NCBI GenBank assembly: GCA_021307315.1
Contig: JAJSPD010000020.1
Span: 310,001 to 374,000, forward strand
Reading direction: 5' to 3'
Length of the DNA stretch: 64,000 nucleotides
DNA from: Bisporella sp. PMI_857
Lineage: Eukaryota; Ascomycota; Leotiomycetes; Helotiales; Helotiaceae
This document shows, in pieces, positions 13,605-24,399 of the stretch (positions within the stretch are counted from its first letter, which is position 1; every line of letters starts with the position of its first letter). The position numbers and the translations under genes were made by a program. The notes beneath the pieces were generated by a model. It was given only the letters and a program-made list of their open reading frames with translations, was not told the DNA's origin and did no database searches.

Positions 13605-14662
13605 CCAAGACGAATGAAGGAGAACATGGAGTAATAGTGTGTCCATGCATGTATATTCGTACATTCATATTCACATTCACGAGTACAGGAGGCACGGGGC
13701 GGAGCATTTGGATTCTTAACCACGTATATAGCACCGGCAGGCGAACGCAAAAAGATGATACCATGGGGATATCGGATTGATCGGATTGTCTTTGTATATA
13801 CAACATCACACACTATTAGTGTACACTTAGCACGAGTTTAATGCGATGCAGATGATTATGATAGTTCCAACAGCCTTTGCAAACCTTCTTTTTGCGTCAA
13901 GACAATCACCAATTTCGCGCTTTCATATTGATTAACTTGAGTAGGCGTGGGACCTCATGTCGCTGCACATAAAGATATCTCGCAGTGCTGTAAATAAAAA
14001 CGATTGGCACAGATAATGGTATATATAGAACAATTTGAAGGAAACTTTATTAACAGGAAGTGATATTACAAGCCGAATCCAAGCCTGTACTTTTGTTAGC
14101 AGCTAGATATACGCGACGAATGGATGCGTTCACTAACAGAATGGACGGGTGCCTTCAGGGGCGGCACATCCGGATACATATACGGGGTTAGCAGTTAAGG
14201 ATTTATTCTCAAGGGCCGATCAACAAACAAGGTGAAAGAGTGTTGGAGCTAGGTACCGGGCGGAACTTGGTCGATATTATTGCCTGGGACTGTCCTTTGG
14301 AGGATTATGAGACAGAACTAGAATAAACTTAAATATATATATGTATATAAAGGTTTCGGACGGAATGGAACTCGAGAATGGCCTTCACAGTGAGATTGTC
14401 GTTGCCAAGATCCACATAGACCATATCTGATCGAGCCTTTACGCTAGCCTAAATGGGAATATCAGAATCTCGAATGTAACTCCAAGCTGCGTGAGTCCTC
14501 CATCTCTAAACGCTCTTCCTCAGGCTTTATTTTCAGACGGTGAAGTGTGATCGCTTGTCTCGTATCCGCCACTTTCCAAAAGGCCCCAAACTCTTTCACA
14601 TCTCGGGAAACCACATTTTGTCAGCCAGGAAAACACGTGAAACCACCTTATAAGTCGCGTCA
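13605..14662. other. Intergenic region
   Basis: 3' region of the transcription factor followed by the promoter of the lipid-droplet hydrolase. A TA-rich run lies at about 14333-14352. No gene is supported. Confidence 0.5.
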
Positions 14663-15794
14663 ATGGCCACACAGGTCTTGATCCGTCCGATTTCTGACAA
14701 TCCAAAAGCACCGCACTATCTCATCTTCTTTATCACCGGCAATCCCGGTCTCATCCAGTACTACGATGCGTTCTTAAAAACATTACATCAACTTTTGAGC
14801 GAAGCCCCCCTTTCTCAAAACGAAGTTTTTCATATCTTTGGGCAATCTTTGGCTGGATTTGAAGACAACGACACTCCCGTTCCTAGTACAGGATATCCTC
14901 ACACATTGGAGGACCAGATTACGTCTCGGCTTCAACTACTGGAAGATCAACGCATCCCAGCCGGTCCTCGCCAGGGAGAAGAATATGATGGAATTATTTT
15001 GATCGGCCACTCAGTCGGCACTTATATGTTGCTCGAACTTCTTCAGCGGCTGCGAAAGTCCGGTTCTTCCCTCAAGGTCAAAGGAGGCGTACTTCTCATG
15101 CCAACCGTCATGGGCCTTGCCGAAAGTCCCAGCGGCGTGATGTCCTCGCCAATTTTCCGAATTGGTGGATTTCCATGGGCGTTTAGTCGGGCTGCTAAAG
15201 GTTTGATATGGCTTACCCCGAGATCTGCCCTGAAATGGGTGGTCAGCAGTGTATTGGGAATGCCAGAAAATGGCGCTGAAACCACAACCAGATTCTTGAC
15301 CAGTAGTATGGGCGTCTGGCAAGCACTGTAAGTAACATCCATTTGTCCAGGTGGAACATAGCTGAATCAGATGCAGGCACCTTGCAGCAGATGAGATGAG
15401 AACTATCACAGTTGACAAGTGGGATGATGATATTTGGGGCATTGAGCATGCTGGACCAAAGTCTGATATCCCTAAGCTGTTTTTTTACTTTGCAGAAAAG
15501 GTGTGAATTCTTTAGATCTGTGAGCTGAGCCCAGCCTAACATTTTATAGGACCACTGGGTTGCGGATCATACGCGCGACACCTTGATAGCAGCTAGAGGA
15601 AAGAAAGTTGGCGAAAAATCCTCGAAACCAGAGATGGCTATTGACAGCAATGGTATCGGCCACGCATTTTGTCTTAGTAAGTCCAAGATGTGTTCTATAG
15701 GACCGAGCTAATGAAAGTAGAATATAGCGAGACTGTCGCAGAGATCGTCAAGCCTTGGATAGATGAGATTATTACGGCTTCTGTGGATGCTTGA
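14663..15794 (+). CDS. Lipid-droplet-associated hydrolase (LDAH family)
   Basis: Four exons, 14663-15327, 15377-15500, 15550-15676 and 15721-15794, giving 329 residues with phases that close exactly. An alpha/beta-hydrolase opening with F-F-I-T-G-N-P-G-L-I-x-Y-Y is the signature of the LDAH/UPF0554 family. The nucleophile elbow G-H-S-V-G puts the serine at residue 117. An aspartate in the K-D-H-W-V segment of exon 2/3 and a histidine in G-I-G-H-A-F complete a plausible triad. Family members sit on lipid droplets and are linked to sterol ester and triacylglycerol turnover; activity in fungi is less well defined. About 690 bp downstream on the same strand is a promethin-like gene, a second candidate lipid-droplet protein. 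Confidence 0.88.
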
Positions 15795-16486
15795 GAGACT
15801 AGACTATTTACATCATGATACCCATTAGAATTACATGTCTAGGATTGATGGATCTGAGGTTGAGTTAGAGGATATTATGATGCTGAGACTGAGAGTCATG
15901 TATTGCAAATCTACAATCCTACCCAGTCACTAATTAGGTGTGATCTGAGCTTGCGATATCTTTTCCATTCCTGGATCACTCTGGAACGGACCATTGCGTT
16001 GGTGTTGGCCAGGCGGGCGATATGAGCTAAATCGATATCTACTATTCCCACAATTTCATATCCCAAATTATGTTTGGCTTTCGACTTGCTTTGTGTACGA
16101 CAAGCTTCTGAAATTCATAATGGAACTTAGGAAGTAAAATATCCATGCCAAAATCAACCAATCGATGCTATTTGAGTCGAGGGGGTAGGTCGCACCTGCA
16201 TCTTAATGTTCTTGGTATAGAGAATCATCCTTTCCGACTTCCAAGCGTAACTGCTCACCATCTAACATCTTGTCGTTCTTTCTTTTAAAAGCAAAACAAA
16301 CCCCTTCTCCCCCTTCACTAAACTTCAATTTCCAAAAATTTACACCCGTTACGTCATCACGTGCAGAATCAACCCGTGCCTTCCAAGAACACATCAATTC
16401 CTAACAACTACGTTCCCTAAAAACTTCAGACTGCCAGCAATTGACCCTCAACTGCTGCATTCTAATCCCTCACGCCAAAGTACAAA
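15795..16486. other. Intergenic region
   Basis: 3' region of the hydrolase and promoter of the promethin-like gene. A GTCACGTGAC-like E-box core (TCACGTG) lies near 16355. No gene is supported. Confidence 0.45.
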
Positions 16487-17081
16487 ATGGCCATCCGCGA
16501 CATCCCCGCAGGAATTCTAGCACGCATCCAGGCGCTAGTCGACCGCGTCGTAAAGCCAGAAACGCGCTCGCAATTCTACGCCAGCATCCAAACCTTCGCA
16601 ACAGACCAGCCTATCCTCGCCGTATGCCCCCTTTTCCTTCCTCCCCTTTCCGCACCTCACCCAAGATCCCGGCCTGTTTATAAAAGCAAACCAGCGCTAA
16701 CGCACGGCTCCCTTACAGACGTTCCTCCTCCTCCAAGTCCTGCTCTCCGGCCTTCCGCTCCTCCTCTTCGCCTCGTTCGCCATCGGCACGCTGCTCGTGA
16801 GCTTCGTGTCCGCGATCCTGTTCTCGCTGTTCTGGATCGGTCTTGCGCTGCTGGTCCTGCTTCCCACGCTGTTCGTGACGGTCAGCGCGGGGCTTGCGGT
16901 GGGTTTGTGGGCCGTGGGAAGTGTTCTGATCGCGAAGTGGGCGTATAACCTGCTTCCGCAGACGAGAGGGAGGATCGAGGCGGGGTATGGAGGGCAGAGG
17001 AAGACAGTTGTTACAAAGACGGAGGATAGTGTTTTGGATGGAGGCTTGAGAGCGGAGGTTAGGGAGAGAAATGGTATTTAG
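16487..17081 (+). CDS. Promethin-like lipid-droplet membrane protein
   Basis: Two exons, 16487-16621 and 16719-17081 (97-nt intron), giving 165 residues. A short amphipathic N-terminus (about 1-45) precedes a dense hydrophobic block (about 46-120) with closely spaced membrane helices and the motif L-F-W-I-G-x-A-L-L-x-L-x-P-T-L-F. A polar tail follows. This resembles the promethin domain of LDAF1/yeast Ldo proteins, which partner seipin at lipid-droplet birth sites. The assignment rests on pattern and topology. The 3' exon is markedly GC-rich compared with the flanks. It follows an LDAH-family gene on the same strand, which supports a lipid-droplet role by context. Confidence 0.65.
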
Positions 17082-17495
17082 GGGCTCAGGTGGGAGTAGC
17101 GGTAATACTGAAATTGGGATCGCGTTTGTGGAGAGAAGGCTATGTTCATTTGTTTATGGCCCTGGGATACGGAAATGGCAAGCATGCTATGGATGAGGAG
17201 TTTAGGTATGGATGAATGAGATGGATATGGTTTATGACCGGCGTTTTTGAAGCCAAGGACTGGAGGATGTCCAACAATTCTTCAGCATGCTGATATAATA
17301 CTTGCAGAGGCACTTACAAATATTCTTAATGCTATATTTGCCTAACATGTTCATCTTCACATCGGCATCTGACAGATAAGAACCTTTGCTTAGTCCATGT
17401 ACAGAAACATGATATGAAGTCAAGAAGTTAAGATCGTCTGGTATATAGGTCATAAGAGGATAGTTCTTTTGATCATTTGTTAAATCCGATGGCAA
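17082..17495. other. Convergent 3' region
   Basis: Between the ends of the promethin-like gene (+) and the Gfo/Idh gene (-). Nothing beyond untranslated sequence is visible. Confidence 0.5.
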
Positions 17496-18634
17496 TTATA
17501 GTTCAACCGTCTTCCCAGACTTCGCACTTTCCTTAGCTGCCTCAATGATTCTCAGCACATCTCTGGCTTCACTAGCCTTGACAGGCACCGCAGCTTCTCC
17601 ACCACCCTCAATAGCTTTTGAAAAGCCGCTATAAAGACTAGCATACGTCTCTGGTTGCACATTTGCAAGTATGCTCTTCACAGGCTCGCCATCCTTCAAC
17701 ACTGTCAAAGTGCCACTAGCATCCGCTTCCTCTACACCAAAGCCTTCATGTCCAGGCTTCAAGCCCGCCTTAAGTTGATCCTCCTGAACGTCCAACCTAT
17801 TCTTCCTGAAGCTACCCTCGCTCCCCCTAACCCAAAACCTTAGCTGTTCCACTTCAACAGAAAGCACACCCGCCTTCGCCGTGACCAACGGACCCTCCTT
17901 TCCATACCCCAGCACAATCGTCACACTATCTGGCTCCTCCGCTCCGTCACCCCTCTGATTCGCAAAGAACCCCGTGACGCTCTTCGGCAACCCAAAGAGC
18001 ACATACGCCTGATCAAGCAAATGCGTCCCCAAATCATAGACCACCCCTCCCGCGTTATCCATCCCCAAAGTCCCCTTCCACGACTCCGGCCGTACGGGTT
18101 TATACCGGTCGAAAAACGTGTTGAACTCTACCACCCGCCCAATGGTCCCCTCCTTGATCAGCTTCTTGACGGTCAGGAAATCCGAGTCCCACCGACGGTT
18201 CTGGTAGACGCAGATTAGCTTGCCGGTTTTCTGGGAGATGGAGATGAGGGACTGGGCTTCGGCGGCGGTGGGCACGAAGGGTTTCTCGACGATGACGTGT
18301 TTCCCTGCTTCGAGCGCTGCTTTGGTGAAGGAGAAGTGTGTGTCTGGGGTCGTGGTCACGACGATGATGTCGAGGGAGGGGTCCGCGATGAGGGCGTCTG
18401 CCGAATTGTAGATCTTTGCTTCGGGGTGGTCTTTTGAGGCGTCATCGTTAGGCTTGGGCGTGCGCTGGACGATGGAGTGGAGGGTGAAATTTGGGGTTAC
18501 TTGGATTAGAGGGATGTGGAAGACTTTGGCAGACATGCTGCCATATCAATTAGCATTTCGTGGTGATCAAGTGGCTGGAGAGATCTTATATACCCATAGC
18601 CAATCACTCCCACATTGTACTTTTTATCAGCCAT
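17496..18634 (-). CDS. Gfo/Idh/MocA-family NAD(P)-dependent oxidoreductase
   Basis: Two exons on the minus strand, 18634-18594 and 18537-17496, giving 360 residues. The small first exon supplies the start and the first part of the Rossmann loop (V-G-V-I-G-Y-G), so starting at the downstream ATG at 18536 would remove the cofactor site. The conserved E-K-P motif (V-I-V-E-K-P) lies near residue 105. A second domain carries G-G-V-V-Y-D-L-G-T-H-L-L-D-Q with the histidine expected in the active site. Members oxidise or reduce sugars, inositols and related compounds; the substrate cannot be inferred. No gene cluster is apparent around it. Confidence 0.9.
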
Positions 18635-19230
18635 CGTTATAGCTGTGTTGACTCAGGACTAATTGTTCAGTGTAGAAAAGTGATAGTGGAATAGAGAAGG
18701 AGAGCGATTGAAAAAGGATATAAGAGTGGAAAAAATGGAAGAAAAGTCCATGTCCTGCTGAATAATAAGAAACCTATGTGTAGTTTCAACCCCTCAAATC
18801 AAGGATGGGAAACTTGACTGCCATGACGATGGTGGGGTATTAGCGGTGGAGCTGAAGAAGTATTTCGCCGTTAAAAGCCCGATTCGGAGCTATCCCGGTT
18901 TTGGACACTCCCCCTTATATCTGGCGAGCTCGAGATGATCTCGCACGACTCAGCATTATTAATAAGCAGGGGAGGAGGGGTGTGGTTGGCAAGTGAGTCA
19001 TGTTTGAATAATTTCAAATCAGAAGTTTTATAGGTTTACAAAATAATCAACTAGATGCTATCCTTGTGTCTGAATCGATGTTGGTAGAAACGGATCGGAG
19101 ATTCAGCGTACATGTATTGGAATTTTATGGATTCCTTCATATGGTTAACTCATTGATATTCCCCTAGCGATTTCCTCTTTTTTGTGTATATACATAGATT
19201 CTCAAGACCTGCAACAGCCCCTACTCAATC
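18635..19230. other. Intergenic region
   Basis: Promoter of the Gfo/Idh gene on the minus strand and the 3' side of the trimethyllysine dioxygenase. Nothing else is seen. Confidence 0.5.
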
Positions 19231-20915
19231 TCATAGGATCTGCTTGATAACTTCCTCCCGCTCAAAATTGGTATTCCGCCACCTCGATATCCAGTCATCA
19301 CGGTTGATATAACCACCGCACATTCTCCTCTTACCGGTAAATGCTGCCCGTCCATGAAGAACGCGCCAGTTATCGAAGATGATCGGTCGTCCAGGTTCTA
19401 GTCGAGGCCGATACTGCATATGCTCACGTTTCAATATCGCATCCCACTTTCGCGCTGCTAAATACCATAGTTCCGCACTGCTCACGTGCTCTGGATCATC
19501 TCTTACTTCTACAACGCCGCGGTCATCATTGTTCCACCTGACTTGCAGAAGAGCTGCTTCATGAAACGGTTTCCCAGCCTCCAAGTCCAGCACGGGGAAG
19601 TTTTTAGATGGTGTGATCGTAACTCCTTCATTGCCAGAAGCGTGCCAGGGCACAGGCGTGTTAGCTAAGATCTCATAACTCGAGGCATCCTCCGTTAGTA
19701 AAGTTCTCGCGGCATTGAAACCATCAACGAAGAGGCTCTCTCCACCTTCTCCTTCTTCATGGCTTAGAAGATGCAGCATTTGTAGGCCTGACGGATCGCT
19801 AAAATATGTATTATCAGTATGTGGTCCAAGCGCCTCGGAGGTGTAGGCTGTGTCTTTAAGCGTGAGGTCGGAGGTGAAGTCGTAAAAACCCCCATAATGC
19901 GTAAGTCGGATAAAGGCTATGCGCTCGAGCAGCTTTTGTGTGGCTATTGGATCAACGGGACAGTTGTCGACATAGCAAAAGCCGAATGTGCGAACTTTTG
20001 AAAGCCAAGTGCCGACGCCGGCGTCGAACGACATTACCTCCTCGTAAGAGACCGATGGAGGTTGGTATTTTATCTCAGAAGACCAGTATACTTTCCTGAG
20101 GTTTGTTAGGGGTTTCGTTCTAGGTGAATAGGGCATGGGCATACTCGTTTGTCTTTGGGATATCGAAATCCGTAGAGTAGGATCCTTTGTGCCTGAAAAG
20201 CCATTCCCAAGGATATACGCTTACATGGTTGTCATTTGCCCCTACTTTATTAGTAGAGTTCGCGGTGTAGTCATGAACCGTCTACTTACACGTCACTCGC
20301 AAACCCTCCTTTTCTGTCACAACGTCCTTCGGCTCTATGTTTTCGGGCAGCTTGGCAAATTAGTATACTTTCACTGCCTAGAGAGTAACGAGAAACCTAC
20401 TGCGAATGTATCGAAAGCCCTCTGCATCGTATCCTGGTTAACACATTTCGAGCAACGACAGTTGTCTCTATGAAAATAAGTCACGTGTCACACACACTCA
20501 AAATATAGTGTTCTCTCACCTCAACCACAAATTTGGCCTACTAGAATTAGCAGAAGTCTAGCATCCTAGAGCTTGAAGAGACTCACGCCCGAAATGTCCT
20601 CCAAATCTCCGTAGGATTCTGCCCTACAGTGAACCGGATTGGAATCCCGGATTCTCCCCATTTCATCAAGCCTTTCTTATCAAATCGGTCCGACCGCTCA
20701 GAAGCGCGCTGTAATCGACCACCAGATTCATATCTATGCCAGAGATACTTTGATACTCTACTCTCTGGCGCATTTAAGAAGTCTTCAGTGGGTATTGCGG
20801 AAGATTGCGGGCTGTTATTGGCAGATCTCTTAAATGTCCGTGACAAGAAGCTACGCTGAAAGACTCTTAAAAGCAAAGGCTCCGTTCGATATACGCGATG
20901 TGGTGGCGCAAACAT
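19231..20915 (-). CDS. Trimethyllysine dioxygenase, carnitine biosynthesis
   Basis: Five exons on the minus strand: 20915-20587, 20467-20401, 20350-20290, 20241-20145 and 20095-19231, giving 472 residues, in phase throughout. The N-terminus is rich in Arg and Ser with few acids, as in a mitochondrial presequence. A cysteine motif C-R-C-S-K-C (exon 2) matches the zinc-binding N-terminal domain of gamma-butyrobetaine/trimethyllysine dioxygenases. The Fe(II) ligands are visible as H277-x-D279 and H432 (L-H-G-R). The enzyme hydroxylates N6-trimethyllysine using 2-oxoglutarate, the first step of carnitine synthesis. The last intron (49 nt, branch CTAAC) hides an apparent ATG at 20142; starting there would omit the N-terminal third. 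The exon 1/2 junction is slightly unusual for the family. Confidence 0.88.
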
Positions 20916-21658
20916 GGCTGCAATGGGTAGTACGCCTGTGTTTATGGTAGGAGCTGGATAAGTCAACTGTACATCTACTGGTGATCCGAGGTTGGAACCC
21001 GACCCATTTATCGGCTCAGCCAAGCATGGGTGTTTACATAAGCGGGTCTCGGTTTCCATCTCCCACGCCTTCGCTCTCAACGCATTTCCAAGTTTGGATA
21101 GAGCCGACTGACTCTTTATTACCATTTGTAACATTTCAATCCTCTTTTTGTTTTGGCTTTACTCATTTTATTTTACACCAAGATATGGCTCTCTTGTTGC
21201 TACCTTTAAAGGAAGCTGAGAAATTGTTCTTCTTGGCTCAGCTGGTCAGGACATGGTCAAGCCTAGAACAATTTGCAAAGATATTTTCTATAAAAAGTCT
21301 CAGTCTGTATTCTCTAGTTTCTATCATTTAACTTACTGTCGTTGTAGTTATGCCCTCACGGAAGCCGTGATTCACAGAAGGACCAGTAATACGCAAGTCT
21401 GTTGCCAATATCCATGAAGTTGAGCAATGACCTTCTGGGTTCGACCAAGGGAAAATGATTGTTAGGAGGATTGAAATGCTCTCAATATGAACATATATTT
21501 GAGGTGATTCAACACTTCGGGATGGGATGTTACACACAATAATTATCGAACTCTTACAAATGTGTAGGCTAGTCTGATTTTTTTGGTTCAAGTTCTTACA
21601 TATTTATCAAATATCTGAGAAACATCCAATACTTTTATTTCGAAGAATTACATCGAAT
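20916..21658. other. Divergent promoter region
   Basis: Lies between the trimethyllysine dioxygenase (-) and the amino-acid-oxidase-like gene (+). No coding region is supported. Confidence 0.5.
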
Positions 21659-23075
21659 ATGTCTTTACCATATTTCCCAAACCTGAGTCTCATCTACTTC
21701 GGCCCGAAGCCCTGTCGCAAACCTACAGAATCGTCATCAAGAATCTTGATTCTAGGAGCCGGGGTCGCTGGCTTGACTACTGCCTGGCTGCTCCTAGATC
21801 GTGGTTATAAGGTAACTATCCTTGCTAAAGCGTTTGGAAGTGCGGACAGTCAGGAGCCCTTGGCTTCAAAAGTTGCAGATGTGATATGGAATCTTCAACC
21901 AATGGCCCATGAACGACCTATGCAATTGGCGTCCCTAACTCGGGATCAAAAATGGAGCATAGTCACATGTCGCATGTGGTGGTATATCGCAGACGACGCA
22001 GAAATGTCAGCGCAGAGTGGTGTGCGAATGATCAAATCTACACATTTGTTTATGGACGCTATCGACAATGACCCAGCTCAAGTCCAAAAGTTCCAGCAAC
22101 TTCGACGCTTCCAGGCTACAAAGCGTGTCGTTGATGAGACTGTTAATGTCGGATCACTCTACCCGTGACAACACCACGTAATTGCTACGCAGTTGCCTGT
22201 TTGGTTGAATGTGATCTGATTGTTGAAGGATGAATCAAGGGATGAGGATATGCCTCATCCCTAAGTCATGTGACTTCGTCACATGACCCATCCTCCATTC
22301 AGTAACTAATCTATACTGGTAAATATTGATACAAACAGTTAATGAGCTAGGAATCAGCCCCAAATACGGCACCCGAGACGCCTACGAGTTTTCCGCCCCG
22401 ACTATCGACACGAACCACTGCATCAACTGGCTTACCACAATGGTGCAACAGAAAGGCGCGGAATTTGTGACAGAGAGTGTCTCTGGTGAGCTCTTCCTCT
22501 ATGAACCTATCCTTCTCGCTCTGCACAAAGCCGACGTCATTATCAATACAACAGGCTACGGTAGTCTCGAGCTTGCGGCAGATCCAGCTTGCTATCCTGT
22601 TCGTGGTGCATTCCTCCGCATCCATAACAACGGTACTATATTTCCGCCAGTGACGAGCGCCATTACCATGGAGCGCAATCGTAGCTCTGTTATAACACTA
22701 ATCCCTTGCAATAACGAAACGTTGATGGTCGGGAGTATAGCGCGGGCTAACGAACCTCAAGCCTTCAATATCGACTCCCCTCAGGTCTTAAATCTGATGG
22801 CCCAGGCTAAAGAACTTCTTCCTTGTCTTGAAGGTGCTAACGTGGACCCAACAGACCCTCTAGTACAAGGGGCCTATACAGTTCGCTCATACGGCGTACG
22901 TGTGGAGCGAGATGCAGGGGAGGGGTCCAAGACCGTGCATAACTATGGGCATGGTAATCTTGGATGGACAATGTCTTGGGGCTGCGCTGAGACCGCTGTG
23001 AATATAGTAGGTGCGATGATCGCTGAGATGAAGGAGAGACCCAAACCTAGGTATGAAAATCTCTTTGACTTCTAG
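21659..23075 (+). CDS. D-amino-acid-oxidase-like FAD enzyme, splice or break unresolved
   Basis: Two coding blocks in the same order: 21659-22168 and about 22336-23075. The first has the FAD-binding G-A-G-V-A-G-L motif after an I-L-I-L strand. The second ends with the H-N-Y-G-H-G-N-L-G-W signature of D-amino-acid oxidases and extends to a normal C-terminus. The joining region has an acceptor at 22335 (ACAAACAG, preceded by ACTAAT at 22304) that needs phase 1. No GT donor of phase 1 precedes the TGA at 22166. The gap contains two tandem perfect hairpins. Either a non-canonical donor or small exon is used, or the gene is broken. Family members deaminate D-amino acids, usually in peroxisomes. 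The C-terminal residues N-L-F-D-F do not form a clear peroxisomal signal. Confidence 0.7.
22238..22287. repeat. Two tandem perfect inverted repeats (hairpins)
   Basis: Hairpin 1: AGGGATGAGG (22238-22247) and CCTCATCCCT (22253-22262), loop of 5 nt. Hairpin 2: GTCATGTGAC (22265-22274) and GTCACATGAC (22278-22287), loop of 3 nt. Both are perfect 10-bp stems two bases apart, inside the gap between the two halves of the oxidase gene. Confidence 0.95.
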
Positions 23076-23389
23076 CCAGTAACCATCCAAATTAGAACGC
23101 AAAACGAGAGAATAATTCTATTACAGTGTGCAGAAATTCTTAAACTTAATGATGTGACTGGCTATTGTGAGGGTGGTTATAGAAAACGTCTTACCAAAAG
23201 GCTTGTCTGAAATTGTTTTTAAATTCAACGATCTAGCGGATATATAACTCGGCCAAAGACTAAACTCAAAAGCTAATATTTATAAATCTCATATTTTTAT
23301 TTCCTCCTACCTTTATTTATTCGTCTATACTCTGAATGGATATATTACGGCACTTCCATCAACTAGAAGGAGAGCATCCGCAACAAGAA
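23076..23389. other. Convergent 3' region
   Basis: AT-rich sequence between the oxidase-like gene (+) and the esterase (-). Nothing else is seen. Confidence 0.5.
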
Positions 23390-24399
23390 CTAAAGATAAG
23401 AATTAGAAGATTGATCATCATCATCCAAAAACCAAATAATCCCGCGCTGTAGGCCACACACGCCAGCACCTCCATGATCTTCACCCAAAAATTCGTGCGA
23501 AGCTACAACCTTGAGCTTCTCGCTTGTTGCCAGGCGATCCTTCATCTCCAGGGCATTATCCACCATTCTTCTCTCTAAGGAATCGCTTTTCCTCTTTGAA
23601 AAGTCCTCGTCAGACTCATGGCGCAACCTTTTGGCGACATGTTGCTCCTCTGATCCATATGTGAGGAACAAGCGAGGATTGAGCTTCAAGGGCTCCTTGG
23701 CTAGAAAATCCTTCTCCTGTTCGTGGGTGATACAGCAGTCATTCAGCCATACTGATGGGCTCCCCGCAATGTAAGAATCAAATAGATCCGTCCTCGTGAA
23801 CAGCGTGTTCAGCGCGAAGAGGCCACCTAAAGAATACCCAAAAAGAGCCTTGCGCGATTGCCTCAACGGAACATTTGGGAAGATATCTTCCTCCACGAAT
23901 GGCATGATCTGTTTTTCGATAATTTCTAGGAAATAATTTGCGCCTCCGAAAGCAACACCTTTAGGAGGATATCCTGGAAGACCGAGCAGGTCGTCGTACT
24001 TGTTATAGTTACTTGGCGGCGTAAGATCAGAGGATCTCCGGGACGTGCAATATACAGCATCTGTGATTGGGTAGCCAATAGCAATGATGATAGGCTTAGG
24101 CGTGTTCCATGAAGTAAACTCAAGCCGGCGTACTACGTCTGTAGCTGTATAGAAAAACGCGTTACCGTCGACTAAGTAACCAGAAATACAGATTCAGGTT
24201 CAGGGACTTTAATACTGGTTTGGAATCGATAATACATGACCGGGGTATCACCATCCTTAGTTTTAGTTTTTGGTTCACCTGTTGAGCTCCAAGATAATGG
24301 CCAAGAGGCTTGGACTAGGTACTCGCCTCGTGGCGTTTTAACAGTTTGCTGACAGGTATTCGTTGCTTGAATGGGACTGGTACGTTGAAACTCCCCCAT
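23390..24399 (-). CDS. Esterase-D-like alpha/beta hydrolase with frame problem
   Basis: Minus-strand gene starting at ATG 24399. The N-terminal part (to about 24172) and the rest (about 24171-23390) are in different frames. The C-terminal part contains the strand L-V-D-G-N-A-F-F typical of the family, the nucleophile elbow G-Y-S-L-G-G and a late G-E-D-H-G histidine. This fits PF00756-type esterases related to siderophore (trilactone) esterases. A 44-nt intron (24215-24172, GTATTA...TTAG) would join the frames to 321 residues but leaves about five extra residues before D-G-N. A frameshift is the alternative. A siderophore role is only a possibility raised by the metal-related genes nearby. The 5' end has a decayed copy at about 24976-25210. 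Confidence 0.65.
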
